The notes under the pieces were generated by a model. The model was not told the origin of the DNA. It made no database searches and saw only the letters and a program-made list of their open reading frames with translations. A stretch of 64,000 nucleotides of DNA from CALMEC01 sp963777565 (lineage in GTDB: Bacteria > Actinomycetota > Thermoleophilia > Miltoncostaeales > Miltoncostaeaceae): contig CAVZQZ010000009.1 in NCBI GenBank assembly GCA_963777565.1, positions 930,001 to 994,000 of the forward strand. The letters are read 5' to 3'. Numbering within the stretch: the first letter of the stretch is position 1; the number at the start of each line of letters is the position of its first letter. Made by a program: the position numbers and the translations under genes. Below are positions 42,225 through 52,250 of this stretch, in pieces.

Positions 42225-44996
42225 ATGGGGGCACGAGAGCGCGCCACGTCGGAGCCGGTCGTCCGCGGGCCCGGCGTCGCCCGTCAGCCGGACCTCCCCT
42301 CCGCCTCGATCCTGGACCTCCAGCGCCGCGTGGGCAACCGTGCGGCCACCGCGGCGCTCGTCGCGCGACGGACGGAGCCCGGCGAAGGCTCCTCGGGGAA
42401 GCAGGTCGACCACGGGCCCGCGCCCGAGCGGGAGATCGCCGACCCCGCCAGCGGCCGCTCGATGCGGCGACTGAGGGTGGCTGGGCTCCCAGACGCCTTC
42501 ACCGACTGGGCGATCGTGCTCTTGCCCTCCACGCCCCCGCCGGCCGGCAAGCCGATCGACATTCTCCTCCACCTGCACGGCTTCGCCCCCGGGTACGAGG
42601 GCCTCGGCCACACCGAGGGCAAGCAGTCCAACACGGACGCCGACGACGTCGACCTGTACCGCATCGGCCCGCAAATGGCGGCCGCGGGGCGACCGATGAT
42701 CGGGATCCTCCCTCAGGGCAGCGAGACGGCGGACTTCAACGCCAACGACCCCAAGAAGTCGAGCAAGCAGAACGCCCAGTCCAAGGGGTTCGACGCGGAC
42801 GCCTACGTCTCGGCCGTCTTCGCCAGGCTCGCGGACATGGGCGTCTGGCGTGGCGGCGGCGCCCCTGTGCCGGGAAACGTCGTTCTCTCGGGCCACAGCG
42901 GCGCCGACATGCCGATCGCCCAGATGGTGAGCGGCGATCTCGCCCCTGCGAAGCTCTCTGCGCTCTTCCTGTTCGACACGATGTACCCCGGGGCGGGGTT
43001 CGAGAAGACGATCTGGTCCGCAATCGAGCGACGGCTGGACCAGGACCTGTTCGCGCTCAGCGCCATCGACGCGGCCAGCACGGGCGGCCAGGCCGTGACC
43101 GAGCGCAGGATGGTCCAGTGGGTGCAGGAGAACGGCTTCCGTGTCTACAACGTCCACGGCGGCTTCTACGGGCAGTCCTCGCAGCATCTGGTCGCCCAGC
43201 GCGACGCGTGGCTCAAGCGCAACAAGCACATGATCGGGCCCAAGGGCTCGCCGGTGTACCAGGCGATCGTGGCCAACCTCAAGGTCACCTCGGGGGGCGG
43301 CGGCCACTGGGGCATCATCGGCGCTGACGACCACCTGCGCACCGCGATCGAGATGCTCGACGACGTCCCCGACTTGGAGCCGACGCCGACGCCCAAGCCG
43401 CGCAGTGCCGGCCGGCGGGGAGTGGCGCGCCAGCCGACCCCGCCGCCCCAGCCGCCGCCCCGACGGACCCCCGCCCAGCAGGTCGAGGACGCCGCCGAGC
43501 GGGTGCGCGACGCGGCGCGGGCCGCGGCCGCCCCGCTTGTCGGCACGGCGGACGGCGACGACCTCGTGGGCATCCTCACCCAGCAGCTCATCTCACGCCG
43601 GCCCGATCCCAGCGGGGCGCTCCGCCGGAGGAACCCGACGCACCCCGCCCTGCCGCTCTACAGCGTGCTCTATGGCACCGCGGTGGCGGCCGATCTCGCG
43701 GTCATCGACGCCCAGTCCCCCAACCCGAAGGCCGCCGACGCCCGGCGCCGCGAGCTCTTCCTGGACGTCCTTGAGGGCCTCGTCACAGACGTGCGGGGGG
43801 GCACGGCGGTCGCGGCGCCGGCGGCGCCCCTCGACGAAGCGATCCAGATCGCGGGCGAGCGCGCGATGGTCCCGCACGTCCTGCCCTTCATCGAGCGAAC
43901 CTGGGAGCACGTGCGGGTCGGCGTCATCACCGAGTTCGGCGGCCTCGTCGACGGCACCCGGATCGCCCTGGCCCGGGCCGACGCATACTTCGGCGCGCTC
44001 CAGCCCGCAAACTTTCGCAACGTCAGAAGGGACACCAGCGTGCACCCGGACCTCAACGCCGCCTTCGCGCGGGCCAACGCCGTGATCGACCGCCGGCTCG
44101 CGGACACGAGCATCCCCCAGCCGGAGCGCACCCGGATGGCAACCGAGATCAGCACCGTGCTCGGGCGTCACACCTGGAGCGCGAACCTCCGGGAGAACAG
44201 GAACGCGCCGCACCGACTGTCCGACCACAGCTTCGGCTTCGCGATCGACATCGACTCACCCCACAACCCCAACATCAGCGACCGCGGCGGCCTCGGACCG
44301 GTCGAGGACGTGACAGGCGACGACCCGACGGACGAGGTCACGGACAACCGCACCGTCGCCCAGGTCGAGACCACGGCGACGGAGCTGCGGGAGACAAGCG
44401 ACGAGTACAAGGCGGCCATGGCCAGCGACGCGACGCTCGCGCCCGTGCTCCTTCGGCTCGCCAACGAGGGCCGGGCCCGAGTGAGGCCTCCCCTCCCGGC
44501 GCTCGCCGCCGGCGCGGGGGCCGCCCTGGTGGCGGCCGTGGTGCTCGCCAAGAAGGCCCCGCGGGCAGCGGCGCTCCGGGCGGCGCTCTGGCCGGAGGGC
44601 GCCGCCGCGCCAGCGCAAGCACCGACTGGGCGGGGAGGGCCGACCGCCCGCCCGCCCGCTGCCCCCGCCCCGCCCCCGGAGGTCGCTGCGGCCGAGCGGC
44701 GGATCGCGCGCATCGGGGACGCCTTCCGCACGTCGTTCGCCAACAGGGCGCCCATCACGCGGGTCGGGGCGAGGAGCGAGGGCACGCCCGGCACGGTCGC
44801 CGCACACGGCTTCATGAACCTGCCCTCGCTCCTGGTCGGCGCCCTCGCCGGGAGCGACGGCGGGAACCTCCGCTGGCTCGGGACCGCGAACCAGGACTTC
44901 ATGCACTTCGAGCTCATGCCTCGCCCCCGGCTCTACACTGCGGGCGCCGTCGTCGATCCGGCCCCGCCGGACCCCACCCACGGGGCGGGGAGCTAG
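42225..44996 (+). CDS. Cargo candidate: alpha/beta-hydrolase plus M15 peptidase
   Basis: 923 residues from ATG 42225; TTG 42189 and GTG 42210 are also in frame and no ribosome site decides. The tag LDLQRRVGNRAATAALV lies near residues 30-46. An esterase-like domain follows, with HLHGFAPG (116-123) and nucleophile elbow GHSGAD (223-228). After a Pro-rich linker and helical region comes a VanY-like M15 domain: SDHSFGFAIDID (666-677) and a last ligand His near 894 in DFMHFEL, with a helical insertion between. M15 enzymes cut peptidoglycan cross-bridges. No signal peptide, consistent with delivery by the CIS. Confidence 0.8.
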   Translation: MGARERATSEPVVRGPGVARQPDLPSASILDLQRRVGNRAATAALVARRTEPGEGSSGKQVDHGPAPEREIADPASGRSMRRLRVAGLPDAFTDWAIVLLPSTPPPAGKPIDILLHLHGFAPGYEGLGHTEGKQSNTDADDVDLYRIGPQMAAAGRPMIGILPQGSETADFNANDPKKSSKQNAQSKGFDADAYVSAVFARLADMGVWRGGGAPVPGNVVLSGHSGADMPIAQMVSGDLAPAKLSALFLFDTMYPGAGFEKTIWSAIERRLDQDLFALSAIDAASTGGQAVTERRMVQWVQENGFRVYNVHGGFYGQSSQHLVAQRDAWLKRNKHMIGPKGSPVYQAIVANLKVTSGGGGHWGIIGADDHLRTAIEMLDDVPDLEPTPTPKPRSAGRRGVARQPTPPPQPPPRRTPAQQVEDAAERVRDAARAAAAPLVGTADGDDLVGILTQQLISRRPDPSGALRRRNPTHPALPLYSVLYGTAVAADLAVIDAQSPNPKAADARRRELFLDVLEGLVTDVRGGTAVAAPAAPLDEAIQIAGERAMVPHVLPFIERTWEHVRVGVITEFGGLVDGTRIALARADAYFGALQPANFRNVRRDTSVHPDLNAAFARANAVIDRRLADTSIPQPERTRMATEISTVLGRHTWSANLRENRNAPHRLSDHSFGFAIDIDSPHNPNISDRGGLGPVEDVTGDDPTDEVTDNRTVAQVETTATELRETSDEYKAAMASDATLAPVLLRLANEGRARVRPPLPALAAGAGAALVAAVVLAKKAPRAAALRAALWPEGAAAPAQAPTGRGGPTARPPAAPAPPPEVAAAERRIARIGDAFRTSFANRAPITRVGARSEGTPGTVAAHGFMNLPSLLVGALAGSDGGNLRWLGTANQDFMHFELMPRPRLYTAGAVVDPAPPDPTHGAGS

Positions 44997-45148
44997 CACA
45001 TCCACGAATGCAGCCGGACGGCGCTGCCCAGCCAACTGCCCGAGCTGCCTGCGTATTCAACGCGTTTCCTCTCGGTTGCCCGGCTCCTCGCACGACGGGC
45101 GTCAAAGCAAGCCAGCGGTCGGCGTCGGCTTGTGGCAGCATTCCGGCG

Positions 45149-46456
45149 ATGATCCGAACCGCGGGCGTGAGCGGCGGGTCTGCGGGGCTCGCGAGGGGCC
45201 GGCGGCGGCTCACGCCGGCCGTCGAATCCCGCCTGCAACCCCCGCCGGATGTTCCGGGATTCCGTCCCGACGACGCGCTGGGGCTGCAGCGCGCGGCGGG
45301 CAACGCGGCGGTGGCACGGCTGCTCGCCCGCCACCCCGAGCGCGCGGCGGGTGGTGCGGAGGAACGGGAGGACGCCGGCGCCGGCAGCGCCGCGCCGGCA
45401 GTTCAGGACGGGATCAACATCTACTTCCGGCACGACTCGACGACGCTCCGTGAGGATGCGGAGGCCCGGGGCTCGCAGCTCATGGCGAGCGCCACCGCGG
45501 CCGCCAAGGCCCACCTCGGCCGCCATCCGGACGCGCGGGTCACCGTCAGCGGCTACGCGAGCGAGGAGGGATCGCCTTCGCACAACCAGGAGCTCTCAGA
45601 GCGCCGGGCGCACCGGGTCACCGACCTTCTGGCCCGCGCCGGCGTACCGACGCACCGTCTCGTCCCGGTCGGTCGCGGCGTGAGCCGGACCCAGCCCGGG
45701 CGGGCCTGGAACCGGCGGGTGTTGGTGGAGGTGCCCAACGACTCCTCGCCCCAGGAGCCGGACGACGGCACAACCCCGGCCCGGCCCCCCCGCAGCCGGG
45801 GATTCACGTGGAGGGAAGGCGGCATGGCGAGCCGGCTCGAGAGCCTGGCGCACGTGGCCGGCGGGGAGGGGGCGGATGGGAAGAGCTTCGCGGCCGCGGT
45901 GACGGACTTCCGGAAGGAGCTCGGGCGGCGCCTGATGGCGGTGAACGAGGGGGATCCGTTGCCCGCGGAGCTCGCCATCGTGATGCGCGCGCTGATGCTG
46001 TGGAGCAGAGACAGCGGGACCCAGTGGGGCGAGGGGATCTGGGACTCGCGTGACCTCACCCTCACCGCGGCCGACTACGCCACGGTGCCTGCCAGCCAGA
46101 ACAAGTGCAACGCCTACGTCGCCGAGGTGCTGCACGGCGCCGTGGGCACCATTCACCGGGTCCACGCATCCGGCGAGCAGGCCGGGCGCTCGTTCCCCTA
46201 CAGGGCACGGGAGTGGAGCAACCCGCTTCAGGGGATACCAAACTACCCCGTGGTGGCCGTCCCGCGGATCGGAGACGTCTGGGCGCTCGAGGGCCACGTC
46301 GGCGTCTACCTGGGCGAGTACGCCGGGCGGGGCCTCTACATCAGCGCCCGCGACGACGGCAAGGGCGTCTTCGCCCTCGACGCGGTCCAGCACGCGCACG
46401 GGATTCAGATCAAGTTCATGAAGCCGGGCGGGACCTTCCGGCGCTATACCCCCTAG
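45149..46456 (+). CDS. Cargo candidate: OmpA-like plus NlpC/P60-like wall hydrolase
   Basis: 435 residues from ATG 45149; an earlier start in the same frame is possible. Tag GLQRAAGNAAVARLLARH near 45-62. An OmpA-like peptidoglycan-binding domain (about 85-190; NIYFRHDSTTLREDAEARG, VTVSGYASEEGSPSHNQELS, RRAHRVTDLL) is followed by a papain-like domain with Cys320 (NKCNAYVAEVLHG) and His383 (GHVGVYLGEY), the NlpC/P60/CHAP arrangement that cleaves peptidoglycan stems. No signal peptide is visible, so export by the CIS is plausible. Confidence 0.82.
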   Translation: MIRTAGVSGGSAGLARGRRRLTPAVESRLQPPPDVPGFRPDDALGLQRAAGNAAVARLLARHPERAAGGAEEREDAGAGSAAPAVQDGINIYFRHDSTTLREDAEARGSQLMASATAAAKAHLGRHPDARVTVSGYASEEGSPSHNQELSERRAHRVTDLLARAGVPTHRLVPVGRGVSRTQPGRAWNRRVLVEVPNDSSPQEPDDGTTPARPPRSRGFTWREGGMASRLESLAHVAGGEGADGKSFAAAVTDFRKELGRRLMAVNEGDPLPAELAIVMRALMLWSRDSGTQWGEGIWDSRDLTLTAADYATVPASQNKCNAYVAEVLHGAVGTIHRVHASGEQAGRSFPYRAREWSNPLQGIPNYPVVAVPRIGDVWALEGHVGVYLGEYAGRGLYISARDDGKGVFALDAVQHAHGIQIKFMKPGGTFRRYTP

Positions 46457-46546
46457 CGCGCAGACGTCCATCGACCTGCGTTGCAGGACGACCCGCGCTG
46501 GGCAGGCAGTCGCCCTCTCCTTGAGCTGGAGGTGCATGAGGATACG

Positions 46547-46745
46547 GGCGAGCACCTGCGCGGCCATCGTCTTGCCGGTCCCGGGTTCCCCGGCGAACAG
46601 CACCTTCAGGCCCCGGTTTCTGGAACGGTGCGGTCGCATCCCCGCTCCGACAGCACGAGGTCGTGGTGGCGGAGGCACGATGAGATCGAGTGCAGGACCT
46701 CCGTCGGCCGTTCGGGCAGTCGGAGCTGGGACCACGTCGAAGGCC
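46547..46745 (-). pseudogene. Fragment of the CIS AAA+ ATPase gene
   Basis: About 200 bp that match the ATPase Walker A region (compare 39760-39955) on the same strand. They still encode VLFAGEPGTGKTMAAQVLA and the preceding 'LHSISS.LRHHDLVLSERG' segment in shifting frames, but neither the upstream helical part nor Walker B. It is a decayed duplicate or recombination scar. The surrounding 46457-47142 interval holds nothing else I recognise, apart from the start region of the next gene. Confidence 0.75.
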
Positions 46746-47142
46746 GGGTCCCTGGCAGCCCCGTCAGCGGGATGCGACGGAAGGCCAATCCGCCCGGCGG
46801 TACTGCGACCAGCGATTCCCCTTGTTTCTGGGGTCCTCCGCCGCGTCCTTCCAGCCTCCGACATCGCGCAGAAGGATCGCTGCGGACCGGCTGCCGGCCG
46901 AGCGCTGCAGGCCCAGCACGGCGTCGGCACTCGTGCACGCCCGCCGTGGCCCTCACCCTCCGATGCCCTCGTCGCCGGCCCGGTCGCTCCCGCAACCTCA
47001 CCCGGTGAGTGTCGACGCGCCGGCGAGGCTCGCCCCGGCGGTCGGCGGGCAGGCCCGTCTGCCCGAAAGGTTGCACCCGCGGTCCGCTGGCGCGGCACGG
47101 GTCCGTGGGTACGATCTCGCTCGATCTCCCCGGAGGCCACGC

Positions 47143-50100
47143 TTGGCCGTTGCGGCATCCATCCGCGAGCACGTGCAGTCCGCCGAGTCCAGCCCGCGCC
47201 CGCCGGGTGCGCTCCCGGTGCCGGCGCTCCTACCGGCTGGCGTGGGGAACCGGGCGTTCGCGGGGATGATCGCCCGGCGCAACGCCGACGAAGAGGAGCT
47301 GGTCGTCTCCGGCGGGAGCGGTCTCGACGAACGCCTGCGCGCGCTGCTCGCGCTGGACGGCCGGTCCCCGGCGGAGAGAGAGCCCGCCGCGGGGGTCGCC
47401 GTACCCGGCGCTGCGGCGGGCCCCGACGGCGGGCTGCAACTCGGCGAGGACCGGCGCGCCGGCGAGACGGCGCCGGGTCCCGGGGCTCCCGGCGGGCTCG
47501 ACGGCCTCGACGGTCCGATCGGCACGACGGTGGAGCAGGTGGTCACCCAAGCCGAATCGGCAGTCGAAGGCGTCGAGTCCGTCTTCTCGAAGGGACTCCC
47601 GTCGGGACTCTTGGACGTCGATGCCGGGAGGACCGAGGCATACGGCAACGATGCCGCCCAGGCCCGGGAGCCCCCAACCGGCCTCGGAGCGTTCCGCGCC
47701 GAGACTGCGGTCGCCGGTCCCGCGGGCTGCGGCTGCGAGGACTGCGCCGAGTGCACTGGGGGAACCGGTGGTGTAATCGCCCGCCGGGTGAAGGCGGGCG
47801 CGTTCACCCCCGTGCGCGGTCCGCCCCGCATCCAGCGCGGATTGCTGGACGACATCGGTGGGGCTGCGTCGTCTGCGGCCTCCGCGGTGGGCGGAGCCGC
47901 GTCCTCCGCAGCCTCTGCGGCTACCGGAGCCGCCTCTTCGGCAGCCTCCGCGGTTGGCGGAGCAGTCGGCTCTGCGGCGTCGGCCGTCGGCGATGCCGCG
48001 GCCTCGGTCCTCCCAAGTGGCCTGGTGGAGACGGTAAGCGGCCTAGCCGGAGCTGCGCGTGAGCGCATCAAGTCACTCACCGGCATGGAGGGGCAAGCCA
48101 CCGAGGCACAGGGCCAGATCCAGCAGCAGGGCCAGCAGGCTCGGCAGGAGGCCGAGCGTCAGGTCGAGCGCGGCAAGGAGCAGAGCGGCCAGGCCGAGAG
48201 CCAGGCCCGCGAGACCGCGACCCACGTCGAGCAGCAGACCCAGGAGAAGCGCGGTCAGGCCGAGGGCGCGGCCGGCCGCATGAGCGGCATTGGCGGGCTG
48301 ATTGGCCCGGCGCTCGACCCGGGTGGCGCCATCGTCGACATGCCGGTCGTCCGCGAGGTGAGCCAGCGCCTGGCCGGCGTTGCGCAGAGCCTGCCCGGTG
48401 AGGCCGCCCAGGCGGCCGGGGCCAGTGAACTCCCGGCAGCCGTGAAGGACGGACAGAAAGCCGGGCCGACCGAGAACTGGGACTGCACCGGCTCAGAGGT
48501 CATGAAGATGGTGAGCAATGTCGGCGAGTCCATGGGTCGCCAAGCCGAGTCGGTCGGCAAGCGCGTCCTGGGCGAAGAGGGCTACGCGCGGCTAATGGCA
48601 TTCGGCGGACAGGTCTCCCAGGGCGTGCGCAACGCGGCTGCCGCCGTCAGGCGCACGGCCGGCGAGATCGCGGGACGGGTGCAGGCGTGGTGGCAGCGCA
48701 CGACCGGCCCCATCGCCGAGCGTGCCCGGCAGGCGCGGGAACGTCTGGGTCAGGTCTGGAAGGGGATCACCGAGGGCGTGCGAGGCTGGGTCGACCGGCG
48801 GTGGGGCGAGCTCAGCCGCGACTGGGAGCGGATCAAGACGGCGGTCGTGCCGCGGCTCGAGGCGGCCGCGAAGAGCGTCAAGGAGTTCGTCGGCGGAACG
48901 GTCGAGCGTGCGCGCAACGCGGCCGGCCGCTTCTGGGACATGCTGCCGGGCCCTGTCAAGTCGATCGTGACCGGCGTCGGGGTTGCCGTCGTGGGCCCGG
49001 CGGCGCTGGTGGTGGAGGGCGCCCGCCGCCTCGGCCAGTACGTCAGCGACCACAAGGGCCAGATCCTCGGCGCGCTGCGAGCCGCGGGCGACCGTTTCAT
49101 GCAGGACGTGGCCCGGGCGTGGAACGGGGCGAAGGAGGTGCTCTCCACCGCCTGGACCAAGGTGCGCGAGTGGGGAAGCCAGATCGCGTCGGCGATCCGG
49201 GAGAACGCCCGCGCCCTCTACGCCGCGGCGGACGAGGCCACCGGCGGCTGGCTCACCAAGATCCGCGACGCGGTCGGCGCAAAGGGCCCGAGCATCCGCG
49301 ACGACGTCTGCGCCATCCTCGGTGAGGCGACCGGCCCGTGCATCCGAAGCGCCCTCCCGAAGCACGGCGACTTCCTGGAGGCGAGCCTCTCCGGCGACCT
49401 GACCGTCCCAATCGAGGGCGTACCCGTGAAGCTCGCCGCAGGGGCGAAGGTCAACATCGCCGGCGACACGGCGGGCGCGGCGCCCGGGGCGAACCGACCC
49501 ACGGCGACCAGCTACACGGCGACGATCTCCGGGGAGGGGTCGCTTTCGATCTCCGCCGCGCTCTCGGGTGGTGGCGGAGGAGGCGGGGGTGGTCAGGGCG
49601 GGAGCAAGGTCGGTGTCAGCGTGGACCTCCCGCAGGGCGGCAAGGCGCCGCTGTGGGAGCGTCTCACCGGCGGCCCCGCGCCGGCGGCGCCGGCAACCGG
49701 CCAGCCTGCGGCCCCGCAGGGCACCCCCGGCCAGGCGGGCGCGCCGGCGCCGAGCGGCCAGCCGGCCGGCACCGGACCGAAGTCGCCACTCGCCTCCACC
49801 CAGGTCGGCCCGCCCGCGCAACCCGGCACGCCTGCCCAGCGGTCCGCCCCACCCGGACAGCAGCCGGGAGCCCCGGCGACGCCGTCCGGGGGGGAGGCTC
49901 CGTGGAGGGGTCGGTGGAGGCCGGGCTCAAGGGCTCCGCCGAGGCCGTCTACACCTTCACCGCCGACGCCAAGGACCAGGCCAGCTGCCGCGGGCTCGGC
50001 GGGCTGAGCACCCTGCTCGTCGCAGCCGGGGCGTCGGCGGCGACCTCGCAGCTGCCGCCGCCGTTCAGCCTCGGCGGTGGCTCGGGCGACCTGTCGATGA

Positions 50101-50858
50101 GCTCGTTCGCCGACCAGCTCACCTCGATGAAGATGACCTTCGCGCAGTTCGGCGGCCTCACCGTCGACCTCAAGCAGGAGGGCATCGGGAGCCTCAAGAT
50201 CGCGGCGAGCGCCGAGCGCGGGGTGACGCTCGAGTCGGGCAAGGAGGACACCGGCGAGGCGTCGATCAGCGCCTCGATCTTCACCGCGCTGAGCGGCTCG
50301 CTCGGCGGCGAGCTCGGAGTCGGTCCGCTCTCGGGCATCGGCGGCAGCGTGGGCGGAGGCGGACGCCTCTTCGCCAGCCTCAAGTACATCCCCTCGAAGG
50401 ACACCATCAAGACGATCGACGCCGGTGCGGCCATCACCGCGAGCGTCTCGCTGAACAACGTCCAGAGCCTCATCGGCGCGCTTCCCGGCCCGGTCGCGGC
50501 GGAGGCCAGGCAGGCCCTCGAGCCGTACCTGGGCGCACATGGGAATGCCAGCGTCGAGGGCAGCGCGACGTTCAAAGTCAGCAACCTCCAACAACTGGTC
50601 GTGGAGCTCGACGGCTACTTCGCGAACCCCGACGCCGTGACCCTGGACGGCGTCTACCAGCGCGTCTCCCGGCACCTGGCCAACAACAACGAGCTCAAGA
50701 TCAAGGTCGAGTTGACCGCACGCACCCGACTCGTCGGGGTCTCGGTGAGCGCCTCGGAATCCGGGGGCGTCGGCGGAAGCGTTTCCGCGTCCCTCGACTC
50801 CGGCCAGAAGATCACGCTCGTCGACCGTACGTTCACCAACCTACGCCTCGCGGCATGA
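47143..50858 (+). CDS. Large cargo candidate with coiled-coil and beta-rich regions (one frameshift)
   Basis: About 1,238 residues from TTG 47143 (CGGAGG upstream). The frame breaks at 49888-49894, where seven G occur; eight would join TPSGG to GGSVEGSVEAGLKG. Tag-like PAGVGNRAFAGMIARR lies near the N-terminus. Then come a CGCEDCAEC cluster, Ala/Ser/Gly repeats (GGAASSAASAV), Gln/Glu-rich amphipathic helices (QQQGQQARQEAERQVERGKE), Trp-rich helices (VQAWWQRTTGPIAERARQ), and a C-terminal beta-rich domain with many Gly/Ser turns. The layout suggests a membrane-acting or scaffold-type effector; no enzyme motif is seen. Confidence 0.7.
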
Positions 50859-50944
50859 CCTGCCGGGTTCGAGCGTCGGCGGGTACCGGCTCGCGAACGG
50901 CGTCCCTCCTTGACCCTCCCAGGACCCGCTGTGATCATCGTCCC

Positions 50945-52213
50945 GTGGCGGTGCTGGAGCGAGAGCGTGCGCGGCGGGGCAGCACACCGGCAGCCGCCGC
51001 TCTGAGCGGGGACCATGCGCCTCGGCTCGCCGGAGTGATCGGGCTGCAACGCACAATCGGCAACGCGGCGGTCGCGCGGCTGCTCGAATCCGAACGGACC
51101 GAGCGGGGAGCGCAGGCAGAGCGGCCTCCCTCCCGGCAACGGGCCACGTCCGCCGGTCTGCTGCGGAACGGGTCGAAGGGCGATGCCGTCAAGCGGGCGC
51201 AGGAGCAGCTCAACGATCTCGGAGCGTCTCCCCCGCTGAATCTGGACGGAGACTTCGGCAGCCGAACCGAAGTGGCGGTACGGACGTTCCAGGCAGCCCA
51301 CAACCTCCGCTCCGACGGGATCATCGGAGAGTTCACCGCGACGATGCTCAGCAACGAGCATGCCCTGCACGGCGAGCGTGGCAGGACCGCGCCCTGCCAC
51401 ACACCGGAGGACCCGGGCCCGGACAGCGGGTTCGACGATGGGCCCGGAGGGGAGGGCCCGACGGTAACTGGCCCGAAGGATCGCGTCGGCGACGGTCCGG
51501 CGGGTAGCGAGAAAGTCATCGTCCGGCTCAGCGTCGAGACCGATCCGGACAAGAAGAAGTCCGACGACGCGGAGGCCGCGGCGTTCGGCGGCGTCCAGGA
51601 GAGCGCGCTGACAATCGCCGCCCTCGACGCGGTCCTGGCGAAGCACCCCAGCATCTCGACGCTGGGGCTGCTGTCGCACGGGACCCCCGAAGGGAAGATC
51701 TTCATCGGCAACCAGCTGGTGAGCTTGAGCGAGCTCGCCGCCCAGTTGAAGGCGCGATCCGGTGGCGCGATCGGAAGCATCGTGTTCCTGGGCTGCAGCG
51801 TCGGCAACGACAAGGCCGGACTGGGCGACATCAAGGCGAGGCTCGGAGCGAAGAACAGCGAGGGCGCGAGCTGCAACCTCAGGACGCTGTCAGCGCCACC
51901 TGTTCCGGACGGCAAGGGCAAGCCGCTGCTCTCGGTGGCCGAGATCCGCGCCGCCGGCTCGCCCGACCCTGCGGAGGCCATCCGCAAGAACGCCAAGGCC
52001 GCGCTCGGCAGCGCATCCCGGACGGGTTGCATCTTTGGGTTCTCCCCTGCGGAGTCGATCGACTCGGTCCCCGACGAGAAGATCTTCAAGGCCTACGACG
52101 AACACAAGGGCGTGCTCACGGCCAAGTTCACGACCACAGGCGAAACGTGTTACGAGAACCTGAAATACGACAAGCCCGACGACGTCTCCGGCTGCAAGCG
52201 CGTCCAGGCGTGA
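50945..52213 (+). CDS. Cargo candidate: PG-binding plus caspase-like domain
   Basis: 422 residues from GTG 50945. Tag GLQRTIGNAAVARLLESE near 31-48. A peptidoglycan-binding-1 domain (about 75-140) reads LRNGSKGDAVKRAQEQLNDL, GDFGSRTEVAVRTFQAAHNL, DGIIGEFTATML. The C-terminal domain has His245 in LGLLSHGTPEG and Cys284 in SIVFLGCSVG, spaced like the catalytic dyad of caspase-fold peptidases (C80/CHAT/DUF4347 type). It may be a wall-anchored protease toxin. Three further Cys near the C-terminus are unexplained. Confidence 0.75.
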   Translation: MAVLERERARRGSTPAAAALSGDHAPRLAGVIGLQRTIGNAAVARLLESERTERGAQAERPPSRQRATSAGLLRNGSKGDAVKRAQEQLNDLGASPPLNLDGDFGSRTEVAVRTFQAAHNLRSDGIIGEFTATMLSNEHALHGERGRTAPCHTPEDPGPDSGFDDGPGGEGPTVTGPKDRVGDGPAGSEKVIVRLSVETDPDKKKSDDAEAAAFGGVQESALTIAALDAVLAKHPSISTLGLLSHGTPEGKIFIGNQLVSLSELAAQLKARSGGAIGSIVFLGCSVGNDKAGLGDIKARLGAKNSEGASCNLRTLSAPPVPDGKGKPLLSVAEIRAAGSPDPAEAIRKNAKAALGSASRTGCIFGFSPAESIDSVPDEKIFKAYDEHKGVLTAKFTTTGETCYENLKYDKPDDVSGCKRVQA

Positions 52214-52250
52214 GCCGGAATGCGACGCCGGCCGTGATCATGAGGCACCG

